Shown here: positions 6,884-14,747 of the stretch, piece after piece | How positions within the stretch are numbered: position 1 is the first letter of the stretch | Layout: each line of letters opens with the position of its first letter | NCBI GenBank assembly: GCA_035347995.1 | Contig: DAOPQD010000039.1 | Location: 1 to 27,152, forward strand | Source of the DNA: JAAZNO01 sp012798275 | GTDB taxonomy: Bacteria > Chloroflexota > Anaerolineae > B4-G1 > SLSP01 | Reading direction: 5' to 3' | Length of the DNA stretch: 27,152 nt | Notes under the pieces: generated by a model | Databases searched by the model: none | What the model saw: only the letters and a program-made list of their open reading frames with translations | What the model was told of the DNA's origin: nothing | Position numbers and translations under genes: made by a program

Positions 6884-9111
6884 TGTGCGCCTCCCTTCTT
6901 GTCTGCAGCCAATGCTGTCAGCCACTCGGCTAACCGCTCGATGCCGCGCGACCGATTCCATGGATTCTCTTTTTGCAACCATGCCAGCGCCTCGACAATC
7001 GCCTCCATCACCGGTTTGCCATCGGTCTGGAAGAAATTGGCTTTGCTGCGACTGCTATACTCTTCCGGTCCGCCGATCGCCGCGATCAGGGTTGAATCGG
7101 GCTGCCCGATGGCGTTTAGTTGCCCAAGGAGGCTCTCGGGCGACTCATCACTGCGAATATACAGCCAACGCGCCACCGCAGCAAAGCGTGGGTCAGGGTG
7201 CTGTTTGGAGGGCAGGTGCTTTTCCAGTTCTTCTTCCCACCGTTTCATAAACGAGTCCTTGGCCGGCCCTGTGCCCAGACGCATCGGTGCTTCCAGCCGA
7301 ATTGCGCTCTCTGTGAGTTCTTCACGCCGTTCGTAAAGGGGATGGTTGAACGCCACCCGGCCGTACCCTTCATTGCGCCGCAAGCCTATGCCTTCCGCTT
7401 CCAATTGTGCCATTCGCTTTTGCCAATCGCCGGGCGGGTCGAGGAGTCGGAGCCAGGCCACAGACCCGGCAACCAGCCCGGTATCGCGCCAGCGCGGCAG
7501 GCCCAGGGTGGCATTGAAACTGTCCACGACGCGGGTGCGGGCATGCGCCTCTACGATCTCCAGCGCCCCCAGTCCCAGAACCGGCTCCAGCCATTCTGCT
7601 GTAAAGCCGGTCGCCTGGCGTCCCCAGGCATCGGTGATGATGGTATCGGTCAGTAGGGTCAGAGCGACGGGCCGGGTTACATCCGAGACGCGCTGCGTTA
7701 ACGGCAGTTGAATCCAGGTCTGCAAGCTGCCATCGCACTGTTCCAACCAGGCTGTTACCTGGCCATAGCCGCGCCGCCGCGCCTTGCCAATACGCCAGCT
7801 CAAGGGCGTCTTTTCAGTGATGCCGGTCATCTCCTGCAAGCGCATCCAGGCCGGCTCGCTGCAAAGCAGTTCGCCGACCAGGTACTGCCCGGCCTCCAGC
7901 ACCGTATAGCCGTACAACTGCCCTTCTTCCACCCGCTGGGTCTCTTCCCGCACTCTGATATGCAATTCCGACGCCCGTCCGGGGGTGTGAGTGAAGGGAG
8001 CTTGCCGACGCAAAATGATAAAATCGCCGACCGGCTCTAACTTGCTTCCACAATGGGGACATTCTTTAGATCCCCCTGCCACGAATATGCCGTGGCCTGC
8101 GCTTTCTCTTTCAAAAGGTACGACGCTGCATGTCAGCAAGTCCAGCGGCGCAGGGATGGTGGGATACAGACTGTTGCTGCACAGGTATGCCGGATACAAT
8201 GGTGAGCAGGCAACACTGCCGCGCAGAAACAGGGCGACGAAATCGCGGTAGTCATCTGGTTCGGAGAGGTCGCAGCGTTGAGCAGCCAGATTGGCCAGCA
8301 CACCCAACATCGTCCCGCCAGGGATGAAGGGACGAGCATCAAACTGATTGCCGGCCGGGGCACGCTCAGCGATGAGCAACGGCTCATCCAGGCGAACCAT
8401 GATCCGAACGCGCACCGGCGCGCCGCTGAAAGTGCCGATTGTGTCCACCTCGGCTTTGGCTTCCGATGTGGGAGGTACAGCCGGACTTCCTTGCAGCCAC
8501 TTTCGCTCAAATCGCTCCAGGAGCCAATCTTCCCAAGACTGGTCCCCAGGCCTTTCATGAGTCTCGCTGGTCACATCGGTCAGGTGAATGACACATTCCC
8601 CCAGTCCACGCCGCCGCGACCGACCCAACTGGCGGGTGTAACGTGCCGCCGCCACTAGCAAGGCGGCCTCATCTAACGCGGCCTCATCGCTTTGCGGGCA
8701 AGCGATTGTAAAGCGGAATACCTGGCCGGCAAGGCCTTCTTCTTGTGAGAACAACTTGTGGTGTTCGGCGCGGCGGGTGCGTGGGTCAATACGCACTCGC
8801 TTTACCGGCTGGGCATCCTGGGTCTTTGGCATTACCGGGTAGGCCGAAGCGACGTGCCAGCGTTTGGCCTGCGCCGGCGACCCGAAAAGCCGCTGCAGGG
8901 TCGCCTCACGCGGGTGTTTTTGCATCGGCGGCAGTTCCAACAGCCGATAGGCGCTGCCGCGCAACAACCCCGCTAAGGCACTGCCACGCAACACCGGTGT
9001 CCCGTCGGCCTCACGCAGCAGTGCCGAGTCCAGCCCAAAGCCCTTGCCGTATCCTGCCCCGACGTGATAATCCGACGCAAACGTAATCTCAAGGGTCAGT
9101 TTGAGGCTCAT
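6880..9111 (-). CDS. csx10: Type III-D Cas7-Cas5(Csx10)-Cas11-type fusion protein
   Basis: A 743-residue RAMP fusion. Residues 1-185 are a Cas7 unit: HVGAGYGKGFGLDSALL with candidate catalytic Asp28, VLRGSALAGLLRGSAYRLL (40-58), RLFGS, and the loop GRSRRRGLGE (163-172). Residues about 230-600 look like Csx10, the Cas5-type subunit: PLLIAERAPAGNQFDARPFIPGG, a CPHC zinc-knuckle half (351-354), GKARRRGYGQV (442-452) and GIGLRRNEGYGRV (574-586). The remaining 140 residues are predicted mostly helical from composition and may be the fused Cas11 small subunit known from the Synechocystis III-Dv complex. No separate csm2-like gene exists here, which supports that reading. The ATG at 9111 overlaps the cas10 stop by 4 bases. 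The Cas7 and Cas5 parts are seen in sequence; the Cas11 part is inference. Confidence 0.87.
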   Translation of the reverse strand: MSLKLTLEITFASDYHVGAGYGKGFGLDSALLREADGTPVLRGSALAGLLRGSAYRLLELPPMQKHPREATLQRLFGSPAQAKRWHVASAYPVMPKTQDAQPVKRVRIDPRTRRAEHHKLFSQEEGLAGQVFRFTIACPQSDEAALDEAALLVAAARYTRQLGRSRRRGLGECVIHLTDVTSETHERPGDQSWEDWLLERFERKWLQGSPAVPPTSEAKAEVDTIGTFSGAPVRVRIMVRLDEPLLIAERAPAGNQFDARPFIPGGTMLGVLANLAAQRCDLSEPDDYRDFVALFLRGSVACSPLYPAYLCSNSLYPTIPAPLDLLTCSVVPFERESAGHGIFVAGGSKECPHCGSKLEPVGDFIILRRQAPFTHTPGRASELHIRVREETQRVEEGQLYGYTVLEAGQYLVGELLCSEPAWMRLQEMTGITEKTPLSWRIGKARRRGYGQVTAWLEQCDGSLQTWIQLPLTQRVSDVTRPVALTLLTDTIITDAWGRQATGFTAEWLEPVLGLGALEIVEAHARTRVVDSFNATLGLPRWRDTGLVAGSVAWLRLLDPPGDWQKRMAQLEAEGIGLRRNEGYGRVAFNHPLYERREELTESAIRLEAPMRLGTGPAKDSFMKRWEEELEKHLPSKQHPDPRFAAVARWLYIRSDESPESLLGQLNAIGQPDSTLIAAIGGPEEYSSRSKANFFQTDGKPVMEAIVEALAWLQKENPWNRSRGIERLAEWLTALAADKKGGAQ

Positions 9112-10709
9112 TGTGCTTCCTCCTCATATTCATGGCGCTTCTTGTCCAGGGCCAGGGTGAAATCCCAGACCTTCAAGAGGTCGGGCAGGCCGTGACCGTC
9201 CCAAGATTCTTCGGGGTACCGGCTAACTCTATACCAGCCGGAAATATTTCCGCCCAGCCCGGTCAGAGCCGCATCAACGGCTTTCTTGTGCATATCGTTT
9301 CTGCCGATGCGCGCCAGTAGTCGGTTCAAGCGATCCTGCCAGGGGCCGAGATCGTCGGATTTCAGAGAAGGCGGCAGGTCATCGTACAGGTCGCAGAGTT
9401 CGGCGAGCCGCTTGTTCGGCACATGGCGCAATTCGTGTCGCTGCTCAACCAGCCGCTGCACTGGCAAGCCCCACTCTTTGGGGACACTCTGGCCGACCCA
9501 ATAGGGGCGCAGGGTCGGACGCACTGAGCCGCCTGGCGACTCGCTCACCAGCCGTCCACTCAACACAACTTCAAAGTTGACCGCCGAGCGGGGCTGCTTA
9601 CTATCTAATCCCAGCCGCTTGCACACGCGCTTGGCCTCCTTGAGCCGGGCCTCTCCGGTCTCGTGCGCCAGCCGGTAAGGATGCTTGCTCTTGCAAATTA
9701 TCACTGCTGCCGAGACAGTTGGAGCAGGAACTTTCTCGAGACCAATCTGCGCCAGGAGGGACTGCATCTCCTGCTCATACACCTCGCAAAACTGCCGGGC
9801 GAAATCCAAGGCCCACGGCGCTGGGATGAGCGCGAACAAGTCGTCACCTCCCAGGATCAAGGGCAAGACCGGGATAAAATTGAGGCGGTCATCCAGAGGA
9901 TTTCTTTTCATGATCATCCGGGTTGGCGCTGCAAGCGCTTTGCGGATAACGTCGGATAGCCCAGTAGATAGATTATGCATCTGTTCTGGCGTTTGGCACG
10001 CACCAAACACCTTACCTATATTATTGCCGTCGGCAAGCAAGTAAGCCACGTAGCGGCGGGGGTCATAATCGGCCACATCCTCCAGGGGGTCTATTTCGGT
10101 GCGGCTCCGAAGTCTCTGTTTGCCTGGCCAATCGTACTTGCTGCTCTCAACCACTGTACGGTAAAAGCGGCCCAGGAAAGATTCAGAAGCAAAGGCCTGT
10201 TGTTCAGCGCGTTCTGCGCTTTTGTTCAGGCAAGATTCGCACAGATACTGCGGTTCTTCACTCTCATGATAGGCGCGGTGCGCCACAGCCAGCCCGATGC
10301 CGCAGGAGGCGCAGAAAGCCATATACGGCAGGTGCGGTTGTTCCTGCCAGCCTTCACGCCAGCGTTTGGCCCGGCGCAGATTCTCCTCGGCCTGCTCAGT
10401 GGCCGCGCCGAAATTGCCGTTGACCGGTGCCGGTTCGGCGACGGAAAGCGATCCCCCGGTAGCGCGCCGGTAGATCTCGGCCAGGCTCGCGCCAAAGGTC
10501 TGGGCCTGCTCTTGCGTTTCAAAGAGAAGGCGGAAACTTCCGCCGTCGCTGGCCACGACCTGAGCCTGAGGCGGCAGCAAAAGGCGGGGGACCTCGTTGC
10601 AGAAGCGGGTGAGCAACTGACTGCCGCCCACTATCTCACGCAGACGCGCGGAGCGAAAGAGCAAATCTTGAATCTTGTCGGCCTCGGCCGCCAAAAGGTA
10701 TTGCGTCAC
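9108..10709 (-). CDS. cas10: Type III large subunit Cas10, HD-less, with intact GGDD (GTG start)
   Basis: A 533-residue Cas10 polymerase-like subunit. It starts directly with the first palm domain (YLLAAEADKIQDLLFRSARLR), so the usual N-terminal HD nuclease is missing. A zinc-binding pattern CASC (133-136) with CESC (157-160) follows, then LLADGNNIGKVFG (first palm signature, about 225-236) and LILGGDDLFALIP with GGDD at 287-290. The intact GGDD indicates cyclic oligoadenylate synthesis from ATP when target RNA is bound. Lack of HD suggests no Cas10 ssDNase activity. The start is the GTG at 10709: AAAGGAGG lies 7 bases upstream, and the gene then begins 2 bases after the stop of the CARF-HEPN gene. 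An ATG at 10760 in frame would overlap that gene by about 50 bases and lacks such a site. Its immediate neighbours are the signal-receiving ribonuclease and the III-D backbone genes. Confidence 0.93.
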   Translation of the reverse strand: MTQYLLAAEADKIQDLLFRSARLREIVGGSQLLTRFCNEVPRLLLPPQAQVVASDGGSFRLLFETQEQAQTFGASLAEIYRRATGGSLSVAEPAPVNGNFGAATEQAEENLRRAKRWREGWQEQPHLPYMAFCASCGIGLAVAHRAYHESEEPQYLCESCLNKSAERAEQQAFASESFLGRFYRTVVESSKYDWPGKQRLRSRTEIDPLEDVADYDPRRYVAYLLADGNNIGKVFGACQTPEQMHNLSTGLSDVIRKALAAPTRMIMKRNPLDDRLNFIPVLPLILGGDDLFALIPAPWALDFARQFCEVYEQEMQSLLAQIGLEKVPAPTVSAAVIICKSKHPYRLAHETGEARLKEAKRVCKRLGLDSKQPRSAVNFEVVLSGRLVSESPGGSVRPTLRPYWVGQSVPKEWGLPVQRLVEQRHELRHVPNKRLAELCDLYDDLPPSLKSDDLGPWQDRLNRLLARIGRNDMHKKAVDAALTGLGGNISGWYRVSRYPEESWDGHGLPDLLKVWDFTLALDKKRHEYEEEAQ

Positions 10710-10711
10710 GG

Positions 10712-12283
10712 CTATGCCTCCTTTGTTAAACTGGGGGGTAGAAAGCGGCTGAGGCCGCATAGATCACAGAGCTCGGTCCAGGACAGAGCGGTGGTTTGCA
10801 GGCTCAAATCATCTATCGGACAGCCCAGGAAATCTTCAACGTTGGCCTGCACAAACCTGAACGCGTCTTCGGCCCATTCGCGCGGTATGGAAAAGTATTT
10901 GTGGGCCAACTCGTTGCGGCGGGTGAGAAAAGTCTCCCAGCCATTCTCTGCATTGAACAGAGAGGTTGATTTCCACCAGGGATTCATTGGAGAGGGACGT
11001 GGAATTGTAAGTGTTGGGGCTCCCCCGAAAAAGATATTGCAACTCTTCCTATCTTTCCCGATAGTGATGTCTTTGCAGGTAGGGTCACGCAGGGCTTTGA
11101 AAACATCATTTGCGCCAGGAGTTTTGTTCTCCAGCGCGTCCAAGAGTGCTTTCTGCTCTGGCGGGTTCGTTACCAGCTTGACTAGCCGCGCCAACATCAC
11201 GATCTCGCTGACGCCGCCGGCCCGTAAGAACGCCGAGCGATAGTCCTCGTTGCAGTGAACCAGCCGCCGGATACGGGCGAGTTCATCACAAACATATGCC
11301 CGCAATGCCGGCGAATCGCTGTAAAAATGCGGGGGATTTTTCGTGAAATCGTCGCCGCTGATCTCGAACCACTGATCTCCTAGAACGGTCACAGCGCTGG
11401 GCTGTTTAAAATCGGGTAGGTTTTGAGCGGCCTGCTTTGCACCCCTATAATCGCCTCCATCCCACTTTTCGTAATACTCCAGAAACGCGCTCAACTTCTG
11501 GATGGGTTGCTCAGCCGTCGGCATTACCTGTTTCATCGCTGGCAGGATGGATGTGAGCACTTGTTGCGCCTCCCAGAACTGATACTGCTCGTATAGCGCA
11601 CGTACTCGTTCCCAATCGCGTAAAGCAAACGTCTGGTACGGGTTGTCCAATTCGCCGATTTTACAACTGTAGCCGTAAGGACGGCGGTACTTGGGATCGT
11701 ACTCGTCAAAATCCACGTAGGAAATACGCGCTCCGGCGTAGGCGGCATAAAGGTAGGCGCCGCTGACCATGCTCTTCTTGCCGCCAGTCACATCAAGCAT
11801 CACATCGGTCTCATCGTGGAGAACCTTGACCAATGTCTGAAACATAGCGGACGGATTGTCAGCCGTCGGATAGCCTACCTCGCGGCCCTGGCCGAAGAAC
11901 TGCGGAGCGCTGGAAAGCAGCTTTCTCTCAACCAGATAGTCAATCGCTTCCTTGACATGGCAGGCGAACTCTCTCCATTCTTCCGTTAGATAGCCTCCCT
12001 CATTCAATATCAACACGATCTTCTGGGGCTGATACACGCAAACCGATTGGAGCAGCGGCTCCAGCGAAAAGCCGACCAGCAGTACCAGCGTTTCGCAGCG
12101 ACGATCTGTAAGTCGTCCTTGTGATCTGGCATAGTCCAGTTCGGCCTCCAAAAGGCTCTTGTCATCCAACCGGCTGTGCTTTTCACAGACATACCAGCGC
12201 AGCGCCTCGTCTATCTCTGATGGCTTAAAACAGTCCCAGTAGTAATTTCTTGTAATGCATTTGATGTCGCCACTCTGCTCCAT
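10712..12283 (-). CDS. CARF-HEPN ribonuclease (Csm6/Csx1-like, TIGR02710-like)
   Basis: A 523-residue ancillary effector. Residues about 60-220 form a CARF ligand-binding domain: ETLVLLVGFSLEPLLQS (64-80) and the signature DVTGGKKSMVSGAYLYAAYAG (164-184), with YVDFDEYDP just after. CARF domains bind the cyclic oligoadenylates made by Cas10. The C-terminal part has the HEPN ribonuclease motif R-x4-H at Arg456-His461 within RRNELAH. The expected outcome is nonspecific RNA cleavage when cyclic oligoadenylate binds. The first 60 residues and the middle (220-400) are helical-looking and unassigned. The ATG at 12283 has an excellent site (GGAGGTGATAA). It is 2 bases upstream of the cas10 start, so effector and signal synthase are co-expressed. 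Which ring size (cA4 or cA6) it reads cannot be told. Family subgroup is tentative; CARF plus HEPN is well supported. Confidence 0.88.
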   Translation of the reverse strand: MEQSGDIKCITRNYYWDCFKPSEIDEALRWYVCEKHSRLDDKSLLEAELDYARSQGRLTDRRCETLVLLVGFSLEPLLQSVCVYQPQKIVLILNEGGYLTEEWREFACHVKEAIDYLVERKLLSSAPQFFGQGREVGYPTADNPSAMFQTLVKVLHDETDVMLDVTGGKKSMVSGAYLYAAYAGARISYVDFDEYDPKYRRPYGYSCKIGELDNPYQTFALRDWERVRALYEQYQFWEAQQVLTSILPAMKQVMPTAEQPIQKLSAFLEYYEKWDGGDYRGAKQAAQNLPDFKQPSAVTVLGDQWFEISGDDFTKNPPHFYSDSPALRAYVCDELARIRRLVHCNEDYRSAFLRAGGVSEIVMLARLVKLVTNPPEQKALLDALENKTPGANDVFKALRDPTCKDITIGKDRKSCNIFFGGAPTLTIPRPSPMNPWWKSTSLFNAENGWETFLTRRNELAHKYFSIPREWAEDAFRFVQANVEDFLGCPIDDLSLQTTALSWTELCDLCGLSRFLPPSLTKEA

Positions 12284-12378
12284 TTATCACCTCCATTCTT
12301 GCCCGTTCCCTGCTACGAAAGGCTTTTGCACATTGCGAACAGCCAGGGACACCGTGTTTCTCTCACTTGCTCCCTTGC

Positions 12379-13491
12379 CTATGCGCTCACTCGCGCCATT
12401 TGATACCACCCATTCCCCTTCACCGCATCCTTCCCCACATGCGTGAACTGCCCCCACAACAGCCAGGGCAGGAACGGCGTCCAATCCTCCGCCTCCAAAG
12501 TAACCCCTCCCACCAGCCCGCCGAGGGGCGATTCGGCGTGACGGCGGGTGGAGTAGCTGCACAGGTCCTCCCAGGCAAGCCGCCGTTCTACTACCCGCAC
12601 CCCTTCCGCCGCCTCCAACAGCGCCGGGAAGTCCACCCTCAACGGCGTGTCCGAAAACGCCTCACTCAGCGCCTCCAGTCGCTCCAACAGCCGCTGGAAA
12701 AAGGGCCGAAAGCGGAAATTCTCCGGCTTGAGCAGATGACCGCCTTCCACCAGGCGGGTGGGGGTGAGGAAATAGAGCGTCAAGGGTGAGGGGTCAGAGG
12801 GTGAGGCGTGACCAGAAAGCGCCGCGCGCGCCCTGGCCTCTTCGTCCTGCGCCCGGCGCTCGATCTGCTCATGCGTCACCGGGACCTCCGGCACCTGCAC
12901 CTGCCGGCTGCCCTGGCGCAACACCGGCTGCCGCTCGCCGGTGAGGGGATTTTCCGCCCAGATTTCGCGCACCTGCAGCCGTCCGCGCCGCCAGCGGCCC
13001 TCGTACTGCTCGTACTTGCGTCCCAGGCCGCCTTCCTCAAACTCCTGCAACGCGAGCACCACGTAGGGGAACAGGCGCATCGCCTGCGCGTAGAGCGTCA
13101 GCCCAAACGTCAGGGCCTCCCCCGGCTCATAGCGGAACACCCCCGTCCCATCCTCGCGTTCCCAATAATGCCCCGTAAAGGATGCGGAGCCGGATGCTGA
13201 GTTGAGCCCTGCGCCGGCCACGATCGGCGGTTGGATGGTGAAGGGGCGGGGGCGATCCTGTCCCCGCGCGTGATGGGGGTCCAACGTGCTCACCAGCGTA
13301 GCGACGGGACAGGTCTGCGCCAGCACACAAGCGCTGCATTCCACCTCCTGCTGCCGGGCAAACGCGCAGAACTTGTGCCGCAACGCGTGGAACAGCGCCC
13401 CCCGCAGCGCCGAGCCCTGATGCTCGTTGAGCTCCACATTATCCACCGCCTGCGTGCTAAAAGTCAAACGATGTGCCGTAAAATGTTGCAT
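12379..13491 (-). CDS. cas6: crRNA-processing endoribonuclease Cas6
   Basis: A 370-residue Cas6 of the large RAMP type found in type I and III loci, which cuts the repeat of the pre-crRNA. The N-terminal part has NEHQGSALRGALFHALRHKFC followed by a four-cysteine pattern (ECSAC, then TCPVATL), typical of this group and probably metal-binding. The C-terminal RAMP domain includes LYFLTPTRLVEGG, FRPFFQRLLERLEAL and the glycine-rich end WGQFTHVGKDAVKGNGWY. The start at ATG 13491 is chosen because GGAGG lies 7 bases upstream; an upstream ATG at 13533 falls in a palindrome and lacks a site. The exact catalytic histidine cannot be fixed by eye. It is the only cas6 in the window, so it probably serves both effectors. 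It sits first in the type III run, 95 bases before the CARF-HEPN gene. Confidence 0.9.
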   Translation of the reverse strand: MQHFTAHRLTFSTQAVDNVELNEHQGSALRGALFHALRHKFCAFARQQEVECSACVLAQTCPVATLVSTLDPHHARGQDRPRPFTIQPPIVAGAGLNSASGSASFTGHYWEREDGTGVFRYEPGEALTFGLTLYAQAMRLFPYVVLALQEFEEGGLGRKYEQYEGRWRRGRLQVREIWAENPLTGERQPVLRQGSRQVQVPEVPVTHEQIERRAQDEEARARAALSGHASPSDPSPLTLYFLTPTRLVEGGHLLKPENFRFRPFFQRLLERLEALSEAFSDTPLRVDFPALLEAAEGVRVVERRLAWEDLCSYSTRRHAESPLGGLVGGVTLEAEDWTPFLPWLLWGQFTHVGKDAVKGNGWYQMARVSA

Positions 13492-13506
13492 GCCGTATCC
13501 TCCATG

Positions 13507-13539
13507 TGGATCGAAATGGATCGAAACTGTCAATGACAG
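13507..13539. promoter_or_regulatory. Tandem 10-bp repeat plus palindrome in the cas6 leader
   Basis: TGGATCGAAA occurs twice head to tail (13507-13516 and 13517-13526) and is followed at once by the palindrome CTGTCA-A-TGACAG (13527-13539). Both lie upstream of the cas6 ribosome binding site and downstream of the -10-like hexamers on the minus strand, where an operator would be expected. No regulator can be assigned. If cas6 actually began at 13533 these bases would be coding, but that start has no ribosome binding site. Confidence 0.4.
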
Positions 13540-13585
13540 GTTGGGCTGGCGACTTCACAACCGCTTAAAGTATCACCTGCCGTGT

Positions 13586-13598
13586 GTTATACTCTATA
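13586..13598 (-). promoter_or_regulatory. Weak candidate -10 region for the cas6 / type III run
   Basis: On the minus strand two overlapping -10-like hexamers occur, TATAGA (13598-13593) and TATAAC (13591-13586), about 95-105 bases upstream of the cas6 ATG. No good -35 is seen at the proper distance. The position where one should lie (about 13609-13614) is the junction with the miniature element. Confidence 0.25.
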
Positions 13599-13612
13599 CT
13601 CATTCCTGAAGG

Positions 13613-13901
13613 GTAACTGTTCAGCACTGACTAAAAAACGAAATATTTCTTGGCTGCCGTTGAAGATTCGGAGTCAATTCTTGCTCCCTATCCCCTTCTC
13701 CCCGTGCAGGCGGGGGGAAGGGAAACTTTTTTTGTGGGGCTTTGCAGGCGGGCTACGTCCGCCTGCAAAGCCCCTATTTTTTCTCCCCCTCTCCAACGGC
13801 GCAAACGCCGTTGGGGAGGGGGCCGGGGGAGGGGCAAAAGCTACAGGTCACCCAGCTTCCCCATCGCCGCCCAGCTGCCTGGTGCCAGGCTAAACAGTTA
13901 C
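13613..13901 (+). mobile_element. Miniature inverted-repeat element, copy 1, with 8-bp target duplication
   Basis: A 289-bp non-coding element. Its ends are inverted repeats: GTAACTGTTCAGC on the left and, read inward from the right, GTAACTGTTTAGC. It is flanked by the 8-bp direct repeat CCTGAAGG (13605-13612 and 13902-13909), a good target-site duplication. Inside are hairpins: a 16-bp perfect stem with a 7-nt loop (13736-13751 with 13759-13774), a stem around AACGGCG / CGCCGTT near 13794-13811, a C/G-rich arm near 13691-13730, and a subterminal palindrome GCCTGGTGCCAGGC (13877-13890). There is no transposase, so it must move in trans. It sits between the type I and type III gene runs. Confidence 0.85.
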
Positions 13902-13996
13902 CCTGAAGGCCTTTTGGGTGGAGCACCAGGGGTGACTCTTTGCTTGGGAACGCACACGCCGGCAAGAACCCCCTGGTACCCTCGCCCCGTTGAGAG

Positions 13997-14031
13997 GCTC
14001 AGGCGCGGCAGACGCGCCGCCGCGCCTGAGC
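13997..14031 (-). terminator. Strong GC-rich hairpin after cas5
   Basis: A perfect 13-bp stem (13997-14009 with 14019-14031, arms GCTCAGGCGCGGC and GCCGCGCCTGAGC) with a 9-nt loop starts 4 bases beyond the cas5 stop. There is no T-tract on the minus strand side, so it may slow or stop RNA polymerase, or simply protect the 3' end of the cas8-cas7-cas5 message. Confidence 0.5.
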
Positions 14032-14035
14032 GGGT

Positions 14036-14737
14036 CTACAACCGCTCATACAACGTAAACGATTTGCTGGAGCGCACCAGACGGTAGGGCAAGACCACAT
14101 TGCGCGTGATGCGTTCTTTCCCTAAAGTGACCTTCTCCCCACTGTAAATATTTGCTTTCGCAAACGTCAACGTCGGAGTGCAATCATCCAGCACTTGCAA
14201 CGTCCCCTGCAGCGCGAAAGTCTCCGGCGTTGCCGTCAACTCCACAAACTCCGTAGGGAGAGCCACTTCCCAACGTGGCGCGTCCTTGAGTTGCATGAGG
14301 CTTCCACGTTTCCCTAAATAGTTGAGATTGAGCAGCAGCTCTTCCAGCCAGGAGCAAGAGTAAGCCGCTTCCATTCCCAAAGCCACTTGCCATGGTCCCA
14401 CCAACTGCACATACTCGCGGTAACCAATAGTCTTCTGGAAGGGCCCTGCTTCGGGATCGCCGGCCTTGGCCGGGGCGCGACGGGGCTTAAGCACCTTCTG
14501 GAAGAGGTTGGTAACGACGGCGCGTTCAGCCGGGAATAACGCTACCCGCAAGTCACGTATGACCGGCCACCACGCTTCGGCTTGCGCTATACCGGCAGTG
14601 CGGCAGGCTGCGTCCAGGAGCGCCATCTTGAGCGCATAGGGTGTGGGGACGAGCAGCGTTTTGCCGCCAGAGGCCGTCGCCGCACTCAACTTGAGCGAGA
14701 ACAGCGTGACGGCTTCGTATTCGGCGATGCACCACAT
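14036..14737 (-). CDS. cas5: Type I Cascade subunit Cas5
   Basis: A 233-residue RAMP protein in the Cas5 position, directly after cas7. Cas5 caps the 5' handle of the crRNA in type I Cascade. The N-terminal block FSLKLSAATASGGKTLLVPTPYALKMALLDAAC is the ferredoxin-like first half expected of Cas5a/Cas5b proteins, and the C-terminal part (RNVVLPYRLVRSSKSFTLYE) gives the last strand. No Cas5d-type nuclease residues can be identified, and Cas6 is present, so it is probably structural. ATG 14737 has GGAGG 6 bases upstream and lies 10 bases past the cas7 stop. Identification rests on size, order and short motifs. It is clearly a different lineage from the Csx10-type Cas5 of the neighbouring type III-D genes. 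Confidence 0.75.
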   Translation of the reverse strand: MWCIAEYEAVTLFSLKLSAATASGGKTLLVPTPYALKMALLDAACRTAGIAQAEAWWPVIRDLRVALFPAERAVVTNLFQKVLKPRRAPAKAGDPEAGPFQKTIGYREYVQLVGPWQVALGMEAAYSCSWLEELLLNLNYLGKRGSLMQLKDAPRWEVALPTEFVELTATPETFALQGTLQVLDDCTPTLTFAKANIYSGEKVTLGKERITRNVVLPYRLVRSSKSFTLYERL

Positions 14738-14747
14738 AGGGCACCTC

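Larger units (their letters stand above)
13492..14035. other. Intergenic region between cas5 and cas6
   Basis: This 544-base stretch has no credible gene. From the cas6 side it holds a 10-bp tandem repeat and a palindrome (13507-13539), two minus-strand -10-like hexamers (TATAAC, 13591-13586; TATAGA, 13598-13593), the miniature element with its target duplication (13605-13909), an imperfect inverted repeat with about 35 bases between its arms (CCAGGGGT at 13926-13933 against ACCCCCTGG at 13968-13976), and a strong GC-rich hairpin just past cas5 (13997-14031). Short reading frames over the element are low-complexity artefacts of its hairpins. Confidence 0.7.

Noticed and set aside
9975..11243. 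A 422-codon plus-strand frame spanning cas10 and the CARF-HEPN gene
   Set aside because: It crosses the junction of two well-supported minus-strand genes and shows no domain of its own.
13926..13976. CCAGGGGT / ACCCCCTGG inverted repeat as a mini-CRISPR or small RNA toxin gene
   Set aside because: Only one imperfect inverted pair is present, with no repeat-spacer pattern and no promoter.
13582..14087. Plus-strand reading frames over the miniature element that look like small proteins
   Set aside because: They are low-complexity translations of hairpin arms, differ among copies, and lack ribosome binding sites.
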